55,834 nucleotides of DNA from Bacteroidia bacterium (lineage in GTDB: Bacteria; Bacteroidota; Bacteroidia; JAIBAJ01). The first letter of the stretch is position 1. Every line of letters begins with the position of its first letter. Location: NCBI GenBank assembly GCA_019695265.1, contig JAIBAJ010000011.1:1-55834 (forward strand), written 5' to 3'. This document shows, one piece after another, positions 37,358-46,098 of the stretch. Below the pieces are notes generated by a model. That model searched no databases, was not told the origin of the DNA, and worked only from the letters and a program-made list of their open reading frames with translations. Position numbers and translations under genes: made by a program.

Positions 37358-38407
37358 ATGATGAAGCACTATTTACCCATTCTGATTCTGACATGTTTAT
37401 TGGGATTGAGTTCCTGCATGCATACTGCACAATTGGAAGTATTAAAGCCATCCGATATTACCATTGATCCTCAAATAAAAACCATTGTATTGGTGAATCG
37501 ATACAAACCTGACAACAACAATGCCTGGCAGAATGTGGTGGAAGGATTTTTTACCGGTGAGTTCATGTTTACCGACCGAAAAGGTGCCGAAAATGCCTTG
37601 GAAGGATTGAGATCTGAATTGGCTAATAGTCCCAGATACAACTTGGTTTTGGCAAATAGGTATTTAGAAGGAAGTGGGGCCGGATATTTCCCCGATCCAT
37701 TAAATACCGCAACCATCAATCAATTATGTCAACAGTTTAATGCTGATGCGGTATTGGCAATTGAAGTATTTGATAGTGATATTGCCATGTTTGCCAAGCC
37801 TATGCAACGTAAAACCATGGTGAATAAAAAAGAAGTAATTCAGAATTTCTTTGCTGCGACCGAGAATGTAAAAGTGACCATGGGTTGGAGAATTTATCAG
37901 CGCGGAAATGGAGCAATTTTAGATCAACACCAAATGTATAATCAAATGCAGTTTAATGCGGAAGGACCTACCGAGATTGCTGCAAAAACGGCCTTGCTAA
38001 ACCCGGAGCAAGCTGTTCTTAAAACTGCCTTTGAAGGAGGACAAGTTTATTCAAACCGAATCGCAGCTCGTTGGTCTAGGGTTGAACGCAGCTACTATAC
38101 CAAAGCAAGAAAAGAAATTCGAATGAAACAGGCAGCCAAATATGCCGATGCCAGGCAATGGGAAAATGCTGCTGCCATTTGGAAAGATTTAGCTGTACTT
38201 CAGGATGAAAAAATTGCCGGTAGGGCTTGTTATAACTTAGCCGTAGCTTCGGAGATGCTTGGTAAACATGACTTGGCATTAACCTGGGCTAATAAATCGG
38301 CCTTTCAGTTTCACAATGCTTTAGCCAAGGATTATGTGGTTCAACTCAAACGAAGATTGGAAGAAATAAATCAATTAAATGTTCAAATGGACAAAAAGGA
38401 AGATTGA
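37358..38407 (+). CDS. DUF6340-like lipoprotein
   Basis: A 349-residue lipoprotein (hydrophobic signal then LGLSSCMHTAQ). The mature part LEVLKPSDITIDPQIKTIVLVNRYKP and a C-terminal TPR-like region (AAKYADARQWENAAAIWKDLA, AGRACYNLAVASEMLGKHDLALTWA) match what I recall of DUF6340 proteins of Bacteroidota. Function unknown. Start: the ATG-ATG pair at 37358, in front of MKHYLPILI, is preferred to a TTG 12 codons upstream, which lies in a promoter-like stretch. It ends 16 bp before the pirin gene. Confidence 0.75.
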   Translation: MMKHYLPILILTCLLGLSSCMHTAQLEVLKPSDITIDPQIKTIVLVNRYKPDNNNAWQNVVEGFFTGEFMFTDRKGAENALEGLRSELANSPRYNLVLANRYLEGSGAGYFPDPLNTATINQLCQQFNADAVLAIEVFDSDIAMFAKPMQRKTMVNKKEVIQNFFAATENVKVTMGWRIYQRGNGAILDQHQMYNQMQFNAEGPTEIAAKTALLNPEQAVLKTAFEGGQVYSNRIAARWSRVERSYYTKARKEIRMKQAAKYADARQWENAAAIWKDLAVLQDEKIAGRACYNLAVASEMLGKHDLALTWANKSAFQFHNALAKDYVVQLKRRLEEINQLNVQMDKKED

Positions 38408-38423
38408 TTAATTTTACCAAACC

Positions 38424-39392
38424 ATGTATAGAAGACAATTTTTTAAAGGTTCAGCCATTGTAGGCGTTAGTTTAGCATTACCCAATTTATTGAAAGGTAG
38501 TTTTGGGTTAACCGACAGCAAAGGTTACCGAACCGTGTATCGAATATTAAATACCAGTAAGGAAAAGGTTGGAACTTTGCCCATACTAAGAGCCTTCGCC
38601 GGGGATCAGAACGACTATGTTTCACCTTATGTATTGTTTGACGAATTTGGGCCTGTTAATTTAACTCCCAATAGTCAACCCTTACGTGTTGACGCACACC
38701 CGCATGCCGGAATAGTGCCTACTACCTATTTTTTATCCGGAAACGGGCATCACCGGGACAGTTTAAATTACGATTTTCAAATAGGACGAGGAGATTTTAT
38801 GATGTTTACCTCCGGAAGGGGAGCTATACACATGGAAGAAACCGGGCAAAAGCTTTATGAGGAAGGTGGGTTGTATCATGGATTTCAGATTTGGTTAAAC
38901 ATGCCTGCAAAATATAAGTTTTCTGCCCCAGCAACGGATGTGCATAGAGAAGATAAAATGGCTAATTTGAAAACCAAGGACTATGCCGCCAAAGTTATTT
39001 TGGGAGAATTGTTTGGTGCCAAATCAAAAATTGAATTGTTATCACCTGCTTTTTATTACCACATTCAGGTAAAACCCAATGGAAAACTGGAAATTCCTGT
39101 TAACCCAACCCATAATGTTTTTGTATATGTAATTAAAGGTACTATTGAAACTAGTGGAAATAAAATTGTGAATACCAATCAAGTAGCATTGTTTGAACGA
39201 GGAAAGGATTTGGTACCTGTATTTTCAAAAGAAGGAGCAGATGTATTGGTTTTAGGCGGTCAATCGCTTCAAGAGCCGGTGTATAGTTATGGTCCTTTTG
39301 TAATGAATACAGAGGCTGAAATTAAGCAATGCATACAGAATTATCAAAGTGGGAAAATGGGTAATCCGGAGGTGGTAAATGGGCGGCGATAA
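38424..39392 (+). CDS. Pirin-family protein with export signal
   Basis: A 322-residue bicupin of the pirin family. Metal site residues are seen as His92 and His94 (DAHPHAG) and His136 and Glu138 (GRGAIHMEE). The N-terminus YRRQFFKGSAIVGVSLALP is a twin-arginine-like signal, unusual because most pirins are cytoplasmic. Some pirins are quercetinases; others are redox sensors, so activity is open. It follows the DUF6340-like lipoprotein closely. Confidence 0.82.
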   Translation: MYRRQFFKGSAIVGVSLALPNLLKGSFGLTDSKGYRTVYRILNTSKEKVGTLPILRAFAGDQNDYVSPYVLFDEFGPVNLTPNSQPLRVDAHPHAGIVPTTYFLSGNGHHRDSLNYDFQIGRGDFMMFTSGRGAIHMEETGQKLYEEGGLYHGFQIWLNMPAKYKFSAPATDVHREDKMANLKTKDYAAKVILGELFGAKSKIELLSPAFYYHIQVKPNGKLEIPVNPTHNVFVYVIKGTIETSGNKIVNTNQVALFERGKDLVPVFSKEGADVLVLGGQSLQEPVYSYGPFVMNTEAEIKQCIQNYQSGKMGNPEVVNGRR

Positions 39393-39465
39393 CCAAGTGG
39401 TGTATGCAGTGCTGTTGGAAGTGGCAACAGGATGAAGATTGACAAAGGCAAAACAGCAACTAAGC

Positions 39466-39622
39466 TAAACCTGATAGAGGCAAATAGCTTTGCGGTTTTA
39501 GGTTTAGCAGAATTGGTTTAAAAGGAAATTTACTAGGGTTTGCAGAAAATAAAAACCGCAAACTATAGCCGATAGCAGGGATGCAGCCCATTCGGGTCAC
39601 AGAAGATTGTTTACAAAAAAAT
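39466..39622 (-). repeat. Structured repeat, second type, copy H
   Basis: On the plus strand: TAAACCTGATAGAGGCAAATAG, then stem TTTGCGGTTTT (39489-39499) pairing with AAAACCGCAAA (39552-39562) and extended by ATAG/CTAT, then CTATAGCCGATAGC, a GGG-ATGCAG-CCC hairpin, and TTCGGGTCAC. The core is the reverse complement of the main-type core (GCTATCGGCTATAG...GCTATTTGCCTCTATC), but the GGGTCAC module is inverted relative to it. It lies between the pirin and PhoX-like genes. Confidence 0.8.
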
Positions 39623-39667
39623 AAGAAACAATTAAACTAAAGCGCCTATTAACGTGGCAATTCATGC

Positions 39668-39675
39668 TTACTTTG
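39668..39675 (+). promoter_or_regulatory. Possible -7 box TTACTTTG before the PhoX-like gene
   Basis: One mismatch to TAnnTTTG; ends 5 nt before the preferred ATG (39681) and overlaps the frame of the longer GTG-started version. Confidence 0.35.
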
Positions 39676-39680
39676 TGGGC

Positions 39681-41129
39681 ATGAAACCAATTTTAGCGAT
39701 ATATTCCGGATTAGGCTTAATGGCATTAGGCATAAGTTTAAATGCTCAAAATCAAGTATTTCAACCTGTTTTGTACAATTATCAGAATAAAACAGTGGTA
39801 TTACCGGCAGGATTTAGCTATCAGGTTTTATACTCGGCCGGAGATGAAGTGTTTAATGCAAAAGGAGTGAGTTCGCCGGGGAAAGATGAGCAAGACATGG
39901 TAGTTTATGTTCCTATCAATAATTCGAGCGAGCATGGTTGGTTATATGTAAGCCAGGAAGGACGAAAGCCGAATAAAATTTTGGGCGATGGAGGAGGAGG
40001 CACCAGGATGGAAATTAAGAAAGAAGATGGAAAATGGAAAGTAGTAGGAGGGAAGGAGGCAATTGATTTTTCTACGGTTGGAGAAACGTATAGAAATTGT
40101 GGTGGAGGACTTACACCGCATGGAACCATTGTTACCATGGAAGAAGAGTTTCCGACCGGAAATGCTGAAATTTTGAAATCGTCGGGCATACAGGATACTT
40201 CGGCCATAAATGGAAAGCCCAGGTATTTGAATTATGGTTGGGCTGTGGAGGTTGACCTGGAAAACAAGCAGGCTTTGAGAAAATTAAAAGGTTTTGGAAG
40301 GTACAGGCATGAGGATGCGGAGTTTATGCCGGATGGGAAAACGGTTTATTTAAGTTCAGATAATAAGCCATCCATTTTATTCAAATTTGTGGCAGACCAA
40401 GCAGGAGATTATACCAAAGGGCAACTGTTTGCATATCAGGAAAGGGCAGATGATGGTTTTCCGACCTGGATTTCGTTACCCATGCGAGAAGATGCTTTGG
40501 AGAATAGTATTGAAATAGCTGTAAAACGAGGAGCAACTATGTTTATTGACCAGGAATGGTTGCAACGAATTGGGGATAAGCTGTATATATCGGAATCGGG
40601 ATCCGGACATTTTGATTTTTATTATGAGGTTGGTTTAGGTGGAAGACCTGCAGCGCATCTGGAACGCTTGTGTAAGAAGAAAGGACAGGAATATGAGGAT
40701 CCTTATGGAAGGATTTTGGAATTAGATTTACAAACCAATCAGATTCGGGTTTATTTAAATGGAGGAGTATCAGAAAAGGATCCCAATTTTTGTTTTGCAA
40801 GTCCGGATGCGATGACTGTAGCCAAAATTAAGGGCAAGGAATGGTTAGTTATAAGTGAAGATTCGCAAGGGCAATTAAATGGCAAGGCAAGCGAAGAAAT
40901 TGTGAAACGTGGAGAAACTTACAATGAGGTTTTCTTTTTAGATCCATCATTGAAACAGCCTGTTTTAGAAGATTTGCAACGGTTTATGATGGCACCGGAA
41001 GGTAGCGAAACCACTGGCAATATGTTTACACCGGATGGTACAACCTATTTTGTTTCCATACAGCATCCTAATCCGGCCAATCCTGCTCCGTTTAACAAGT
41101 CATGCGTACTTGCGATAACCGGTTTTTAG
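39681..41129 (+). CDS. PhoX-like phosphatase (DUF839 family)
   Basis: A 482-residue exported protein with signal peptide MKPILAIYSGLGLMALG then NAQ. The mature part matches the PhoX/DUF839 beta-propeller family: LPAGFSYQVLYSAGDEV, CGGGLTPHGTIVTMEEEFP, YGWAVEVDLENK, GRYRHEDAEFMPDGKTVYLSSD and FCFASPDAMTVA, then MMAPEGSETTGNMFTPDGTTYFVSIQHP. PhoX enzymes release phosphate from organic esters using iron and calcium. ATG 39681 is preferred to GTG 39654, since the signal peptide starts there. Convergent with the nucleotide pyrophosphatase-like gene; the two overlap by 4 bp. Confidence 0.85.
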   Translation: MKPILAIYSGLGLMALGISLNAQNQVFQPVLYNYQNKTVVLPAGFSYQVLYSAGDEVFNAKGVSSPGKDEQDMVVYVPINNSSEHGWLYVSQEGRKPNKILGDGGGGTRMEIKKEDGKWKVVGGKEAIDFSTVGETYRNCGGGLTPHGTIVTMEEEFPTGNAEILKSSGIQDTSAINGKPRYLNYGWAVEVDLENKQALRKLKGFGRYRHEDAEFMPDGKTVYLSSDNKPSILFKFVADQAGDYTKGQLFAYQERADDGFPTWISLPMREDALENSIEIAVKRGATMFIDQEWLQRIGDKLYISESGSGHFDFYYEVGLGGRPAAHLERLCKKKGQEYEDPYGRILELDLQTNQIRVYLNGGVSEKDPNFCFASPDAMTVAKIKGKEWLVISEDSQGQLNGKASEEIVKRGETYNEVFFLDPSLKQPVLEDLQRFMMAPEGSETTGNMFTPDGTTYFVSIQHPNPANPAPFNKSCVLAITGF

Positions 41130-42037
41130 TGTGGTTGAATGAAGGCATCGAGTACGGGTTTACCATCCCAGCATTCTGGAATGGTAAGTCCGAGCAGGTA
41201 GGCTAGTGTTGCAGCGGTATCGATGGTTACTACAGATTTGTTTTTAAGGGGATGATTGAGTTTTATACCGGGGCCGGTAATGATCCAAGGGATATTCATC
41301 TCACCCTCGGTAATCCAGCCATGGTGTTTTCCTCTTCCTCCATGGTCTGCAGTAAGAATAATGGTAGTTTGTTCCAAAATGCCTTTTGCTTCAAGCGCTT
41401 GGATGACCAATCCAACCAGGGAATCTACCTTATGCACATCGCGGTAGTATGCCGGAGTTTTGTGTCCGTAGGTATGACCGGCATGATCTACATTGTCGAA
41501 ATGCAAAAAGAGTAGGTCGGGCATACCGGATTGGATGGTTTGAATGGCATAGAATGCGGTGGAATCTTCGGTATGGGTGCAACGATCGAGGTAAACATCG
41601 GATAAATTAACGAATCGATTGTATTCGTCCCAATGGTGCAGGAGTATGGTTTTCTTTTCGGGTTTTTGTTCGTGGAGTAGGGTATAAACGGAAGGCCAAA
41701 GTTGACCCGGTTTTCTGCCACAATATGCTTTTTTAGTTGCCTTTTCGAGGGAGAATCCATTTTTTGGAATCTGGGTTTTACGGGGTTTAGCCCCCATAAC
41801 CATGCTTGCCCAATTGGGGCTGGATGAACTTGGATAGATGCAACGAGCTTTGAAGGTATAACTGCCTTTACTCCAAAGTTTCTGAATATTTGGGGTATTG
41901 GCATGTGGAAAAGCATAACCACCTAATCCATCGATACCAATGAGCAGAATGTACTTTCCACCGTTGGTAGTTTGGGCAAAAGATGAAGAAATGTTAATAA
42001 GTGCTGAAAAAAATAGTAGATTTAACAATTTCATCAT
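41126..42037 (-). CDS. Nucleotide pyrophosphatase/phosphodiesterase-like enzyme
   Basis: A 303-residue exported alkaline phosphatase superfamily member. Signal peptide MMKLLNLLFFSALINISSSFAQ. Metal and nucleophile motifs: LIGIDGLGGYAFP, SSSPNWASMVMG (nucleophile Ser/Thr region), FLHFDNVDHAGHTYG (Asp, His, His), and LTADHGGRGKHHG (Asp-His pair), then GPGI. This is the type I phosphodiesterase/nucleotide pyrophosphatase pattern, so it likely cleaves phosphodiesters or pyrophosphates outside the cytoplasm. ATG 42037 is preferred to TTG 42079. Divergent from the first PhoD-like gene. Confidence 0.83.
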   Translation of the reverse strand: MMKLLNLLFFSALINISSSFAQTTNGGKYILLIGIDGLGGYAFPHANTPNIQKLWSKGSYTFKARCIYPSSSSPNWASMVMGAKPRKTQIPKNGFSLEKATKKAYCGRKPGQLWPSVYTLLHEQKPEKKTILLHHWDEYNRFVNLSDVYLDRCTHTEDSTAFYAIQTIQSGMPDLLFLHFDNVDHAGHTYGHKTPAYYRDVHKVDSLVGLVIQALEAKGILEQTTIILTADHGGRGKHHGWITEGEMNIPWIITGPGIKLNHPLKNKSVVTIDTAATLAYLLGLTIPECWDGKPVLDAFIQPH

Positions 42038-42090
42038 GGCGGGTTGGCTTGGAATAAAAATATATTTGACGGCCTGCAATTATACCTTAA

Positions 42091-43740
42091 ATGTATCATA
42101 TAAAACCGATTGTATTCAAGACACTCCTATTATTTATAATTCCGTTTATAGGTATTGGACAAAAGATTACACATGGTCCGGTAGTTGGAGGAGTAACGGA
42201 ATCGGGGGCCAGAGTGTATGTGAGAACGGTAGCGCCTATGTCGGGCAAACTGGTATTGGAGAATGGAGATTGGAAGGGGGAATGGTTGTTTGATACCAAA
42301 CCGGAGCGGGATAATTCCATGATAGTGGATGTAGATGGGTTGAAATCAAATACCTTGTATGCAATAAAGTTTTATTTTGAGTCAGAAAGACCGGATTCGC
42401 TGCAAGGCTCTTTTACAACCTTTCCAAAACCTGGTGAGCCCGGTAATTATGTGTTTGTTACCGGTTCGTGTCAGGAATCGGAAAACATGCGCACCTTTGA
42501 TAGGATGGCTGAACTTAAGCCAAGAATGATGATTCATACCGGAGATTTTACCTACCCAAGTTATCAGATGGGTGATGAATATCCATTTACGTATGAGGCG
42601 GTGCAAGAGTCGTTTAGAAGGAGGTATCAGGAAAAGCGCATGAAGGAAATGTTAAGGACGGTTCCAATTGCCTATATAGCGGATGATGATGATGGTTGGG
42701 GATGTGCGAGGGAAGAAGGTTCGGCCGGTGTAAGTATTGAGATGCAGCAGCGAGGGAAGAAGAAGAAAAAGGTAGTGGTCAACAAATTACATACTACAAA
42801 ATTTTCCCAATTAGAGCGAAGCAATTGCAAACGAGGTTATGTAGAGAATTTTCCTGGATATGCTTTGGTAGATAGTTCGGATGGGTTTTACCATTCGTTT
42901 GTGATGGGTAATTGTGAATTTATTTTCCTGGATACCCGATTTACGGCCGATTTAAACTACAGGAATTTCAAATATGACAGTTTAAAAAACCATTGGTCGT
43001 TTGCTCCGGACAGCAATGTAAGGCTAATTTCAAAAAAGCAGATGGATTGGGCCAAGCAAAAGCTAAAGGAATCGAAGGCTGATTGGAAATTTTTGGTTTG
43101 TGGATTGCCATTTAACCAGAATTTAAAACACCTGATTGATTTAGGAATAAAGACCCAGGATATTATTGCCGGAGATGCCGGTGAAAAGGGGACAGGCTTG
43201 CGTATAGCAAGTTCATTTTCACAGTATTGGGCAGGATTTCCTTATCAATCCAATGAGTTGCTTGCTTTTTTAAAGAACAACCAGATAAAGGATGTTATTG
43301 TGATTAGTGGAGATACCCACCACAATGTGATGGACGATGGAACGAATGGAGGTTTACCTGAAATCAATGCCAGTGGTTTAGCTGTTGCGGGGACTCATTT
43401 AGCCTATTACATGAATAAATTTTGCAAATTGATGGGGTATCCACGGTATGATAAATTTGTTTGGAACCATGGTGGAGGAGGTTTAAAAGGCAATAAGAAT
43501 TTCAAAAACCAATTTGGTAAGGTGGAGGTAATGGGAAAGGAAAAAGTTAGGTTGAGTGTAGTTGATGAAAGCAATGTTACCTTAGCTGTGATGGATATTA
43601 CTCATTCCAGCATCAATAAATTAAAGGCAAAGAAGCCGGCCTATTTCAGGAAATTGGAAAGGCGTTATCGAAATCCCAAACCAACTGCATGGATAAAGTT
43701 TGCCAAATGGATGGCGAGAATAATTTTTAAGCAATCATAA
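42091..43740 (+). CDS. PhoD-like phosphatase (first)
   Basis: A 549-residue exported metallophosphatase. Signal peptide to about residue 24, an N-terminal Fn3-like PhoD_N domain (THGPVVGGVTESGARVYVRT), then the PhoD metallophosphatase core: VFVTGSCQESEN, MMIHTGDFTYPSYQMG, IAYIADDDDGWG (metal-binding Asp cluster), FIFLDTRFTADLNYR and VIVISGDTHHNVMDDG. It probably hydrolyses phosphomono- or diesters. It is the first of five co-directional genes (to 50102), with the TonB receptor next. Confidence 0.85.
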   Translation: MYHIKPIVFKTLLLFIIPFIGIGQKITHGPVVGGVTESGARVYVRTVAPMSGKLVLENGDWKGEWLFDTKPERDNSMIVDVDGLKSNTLYAIKFYFESERPDSLQGSFTTFPKPGEPGNYVFVTGSCQESENMRTFDRMAELKPRMMIHTGDFTYPSYQMGDEYPFTYEAVQESFRRRYQEKRMKEMLRTVPIAYIADDDDGWGCAREEGSAGVSIEMQQRGKKKKKVVVNKLHTTKFSQLERSNCKRGYVENFPGYALVDSSDGFYHSFVMGNCEFIFLDTRFTADLNYRNFKYDSLKNHWSFAPDSNVRLISKKQMDWAKQKLKESKADWKFLVCGLPFNQNLKHLIDLGIKTQDIIAGDAGEKGTGLRIASSFSQYWAGFPYQSNELLAFLKNNQIKDVIVISGDTHHNVMDDGTNGGLPEINASGLAVAGTHLAYYMNKFCKLMGYPRYDKFVWNHGGGGLKGNKNFKNQFGKVEVMGKEKVRLSVVDESNVTLAVMDITHSSINKLKAKKPAYFRKLERRYRNPKPTAWIKFAKWMARIIFKQS

Positions 43741-43774
43741 AATCAAATAGAAAATACCATTTACTTCCCCTCGT

Positions 43775-46090
43775 ATGAATAAACCAGTACTTACCTTCCT
43801 ATTTACCTTATTTACTTTTGCAGCAGTTGCGCAAAATGGAATTGTTTCCGGATTTGTCAAGGACAAAGCAAATGGTGAAAAACTCATCGGTGTTGCCATC
43901 TCTGTGGATGGTGTTGCCAAGGAAGTTACCGGATTGGAAGGTGACTTCAAATTGACACTTAGAGAGGGGCCTCATGTATTGAAGTTTTCTTATATGGGAT
44001 ATGAGAACCTGGAAGAAAAGGTGAATGTAAAGAACAAGGAGTTATTGAATTTGACCATCGAAATGGTAGGGAGGAAGAGCCAGTTAAAAATGGTTGTAAT
44101 TTCTTCGAGTCAATATGAAAAAGATTTAGCCAGGGAAAATGTATCCGTGGAGGTATTGACCAAAGCACAGATAAAAAACACGAATTCTATTGACTTATCT
44201 GAAACTGTCAACCGGGTAGCCGGGGTTCAGGTTCAGGATGGACAAGTAAGTATTCGTGGAGGGAGCTCGTATTCCTATGGTGTTGGTTCCAGAACTGCCG
44301 TAATGGTTGATGGATTAACCATTGCCAGCGCTGACCTGGGAATGAACCAGTGGTCGTTTGCTCCGATTGAAAATGCCGAACAGGTGGAAGTGATTAAAGG
44401 GGCTTCTTCCGTTGTTTATGGTTCATCAGCCTTGAATGGTGTAATAAACATGCGTACAGCTTGGCCAAAATCAGAACCGGAGACAGAAATTACAGCTTTC
44501 ACCCAGGTATTTGGGGCTCCTGAAATTGATTCCATGCGTTGGTGGCCGGAAGGTTCAGCACCCAGTACTTCAGGAATTAGTTTTTCAGACAAAAGAAAGA
44601 TTGGGATTTTAGATTTAGTGTCAGGGGGGAATTTGTATATTACCAATAGTTATCTGGATCAAGGCAATTCGGTTAGGGGAAGGCTTGATATGAAAACCCG
44701 CATCAATAGTAAGAAAAAGCCGGGTTTACAATATGGTTTGGATTTTAACTGGCAACGAGAAAACAATGGACTATTTTTCCTTTCTCACAATTTGGACGAT
44801 AGTGCATATGTTGCCAGTAGTTGGTCCGATAACAGGTATATGCAAACCTATATAGACCCACATCTTACTTATTCAGGAACCAATGGAGCAAAGCATACCT
44901 TAAGATTTAGGTATTTAAATGTTTTCAGATGGGGTAATGGCGATGATCCCAATGCAAACTCACATTCAATTAATGGAGATTACCAATTTCAGAAAAAATT
45001 TAAAGAAAAAGCCATACTTACTTGTGGTTTACCCTTAAGTGCGGGCTTTTCGAGAAGCAATTTATATCCGGGTTTACGAATTAATTATTTCGGTGCTGTT
45101 TATACACAAGGAGAATACTTTGTTGGCAAGCGATTTTCGGCGACTGCCGGGGTAAGGTACGAGATTAATGGTGTAGATACCATGGTACAATGGGGGATTC
45201 CTGTATTTAGGTCAGGTATTAATTATCAAATTGCCAAATTTACTTTCTTGAGGGCTAGTTACGGTCAATCGTATAGACAACCAACTATTGGTGAGCGTTA
45301 TGTTGATGCAAGTTTTTCCATTTTGAAAATAGTACCTAACCCTAATTTGGATGTGGAAAAAGGCTGGAGTGCTGAAATTGGTTTAAAACAAGGTTTTAGA
45401 ATTGGCAATTTCAATGGATTGTTGGATGCGGCGCTCTTTTGGCAGGAATACGATAAATTCGTGGAATATCGGTTTGATTTATATACCTATAAAGGCTCGC
45501 AGGGACAAGATACCACCAGTTTTGGTTTAAAACCATTTAATGTTGCAGGAGCCAGAATTGCAGGATACGAAATTGGACTAATGGGCGAGGGAAATATTGG
45601 TGAATTTAAGATTCGGGTAATGGGAGGTTATACCTATACTTTCCCGGCTGATTTGGATTCCAATTCTAACATTCGAAGTGCCAAAAATTACATCAAAGAT
45701 TTTTTCAAATACGCCACCAAACGAATTGATAGTACATATGCTTACAACAATATACTCCAATTTAGAAACCGACATTTGGTAAGAGGAGATATTGAAATAA
45801 CTTACAAAAAACTATCTATTGGTTATACCATTTATTACGGAAGTTTCCCGGAGAAAATTCCGGCTATTTTTAGTTTGGTAGATGATTTTTTAAATTACAA
45901 CTACAATGAATATCAACGTAAGCATATTAAAGGTGATTTGGTAATGGATATTCGTGCGGGATTTGATATTACATCCAAAATAAGACTTGGATTTGTATGT
46001 AAAAACTTAACTAATCATACTTATTCCACCAGACCCGGTATTATGGAAGCTCCTAGGAATTTCACTTTACAGGTTAGGTATAAAATTTAG
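43775..46090 (+). CDS. TonB-dependent outer-membrane receptor
   Basis: A 771-residue receptor. Signal peptide (1-19), carboxypeptidase-regulatory-like domain (about 24-100; GIVSGFVKDKANGEKLIGV), plug domain (about 110-230; VEVLTKAQIKNTNSIDLSETV, RGGSSYSYGVGSRTAVMVDG, IENAEQVEVIKGASSVVYGSSALNGVINM), then a beta-barrel ending FTLQVRYKI. No SusD follows, so it is not a polysaccharide utilisation pair. The flanking phosphatase genes suggest it takes up a product of phosphoester cleavage or a metal cofactor, which is inference. Confidence 0.93.
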   Translation: MNKPVLTFLFTLFTFAAVAQNGIVSGFVKDKANGEKLIGVAISVDGVAKEVTGLEGDFKLTLREGPHVLKFSYMGYENLEEKVNVKNKELLNLTIEMVGRKSQLKMVVISSSQYEKDLARENVSVEVLTKAQIKNTNSIDLSETVNRVAGVQVQDGQVSIRGGSSYSYGVGSRTAVMVDGLTIASADLGMNQWSFAPIENAEQVEVIKGASSVVYGSSALNGVINMRTAWPKSEPETEITAFTQVFGAPEIDSMRWWPEGSAPSTSGISFSDKRKIGILDLVSGGNLYITNSYLDQGNSVRGRLDMKTRINSKKKPGLQYGLDFNWQRENNGLFFLSHNLDDSAYVASSWSDNRYMQTYIDPHLTYSGTNGAKHTLRFRYLNVFRWGNGDDPNANSHSINGDYQFQKKFKEKAILTCGLPLSAGFSRSNLYPGLRINYFGAVYTQGEYFVGKRFSATAGVRYEINGVDTMVQWGIPVFRSGINYQIAKFTFLRASYGQSYRQPTIGERYVDASFSILKIVPNPNLDVEKGWSAEIGLKQGFRIGNFNGLLDAALFWQEYDKFVEYRFDLYTYKGSQGQDTTSFGLKPFNVAGARIAGYEIGLMGEGNIGEFKIRVMGGYTYTFPADLDSNSNIRSAKNYIKDFFKYATKRIDSTYAYNNILQFRNRHLVRGDIEITYKKLSIGYTIYYGSFPEKIPAIFSLVDDFLNYNYNEYQRKHIKGDLVMDIRAGFDITSKIRLGFVCKNLTNHTYSTRPGIMEAPRNFTLQVRYKI

Positions 46091-46098
46091 TTCCTTCC

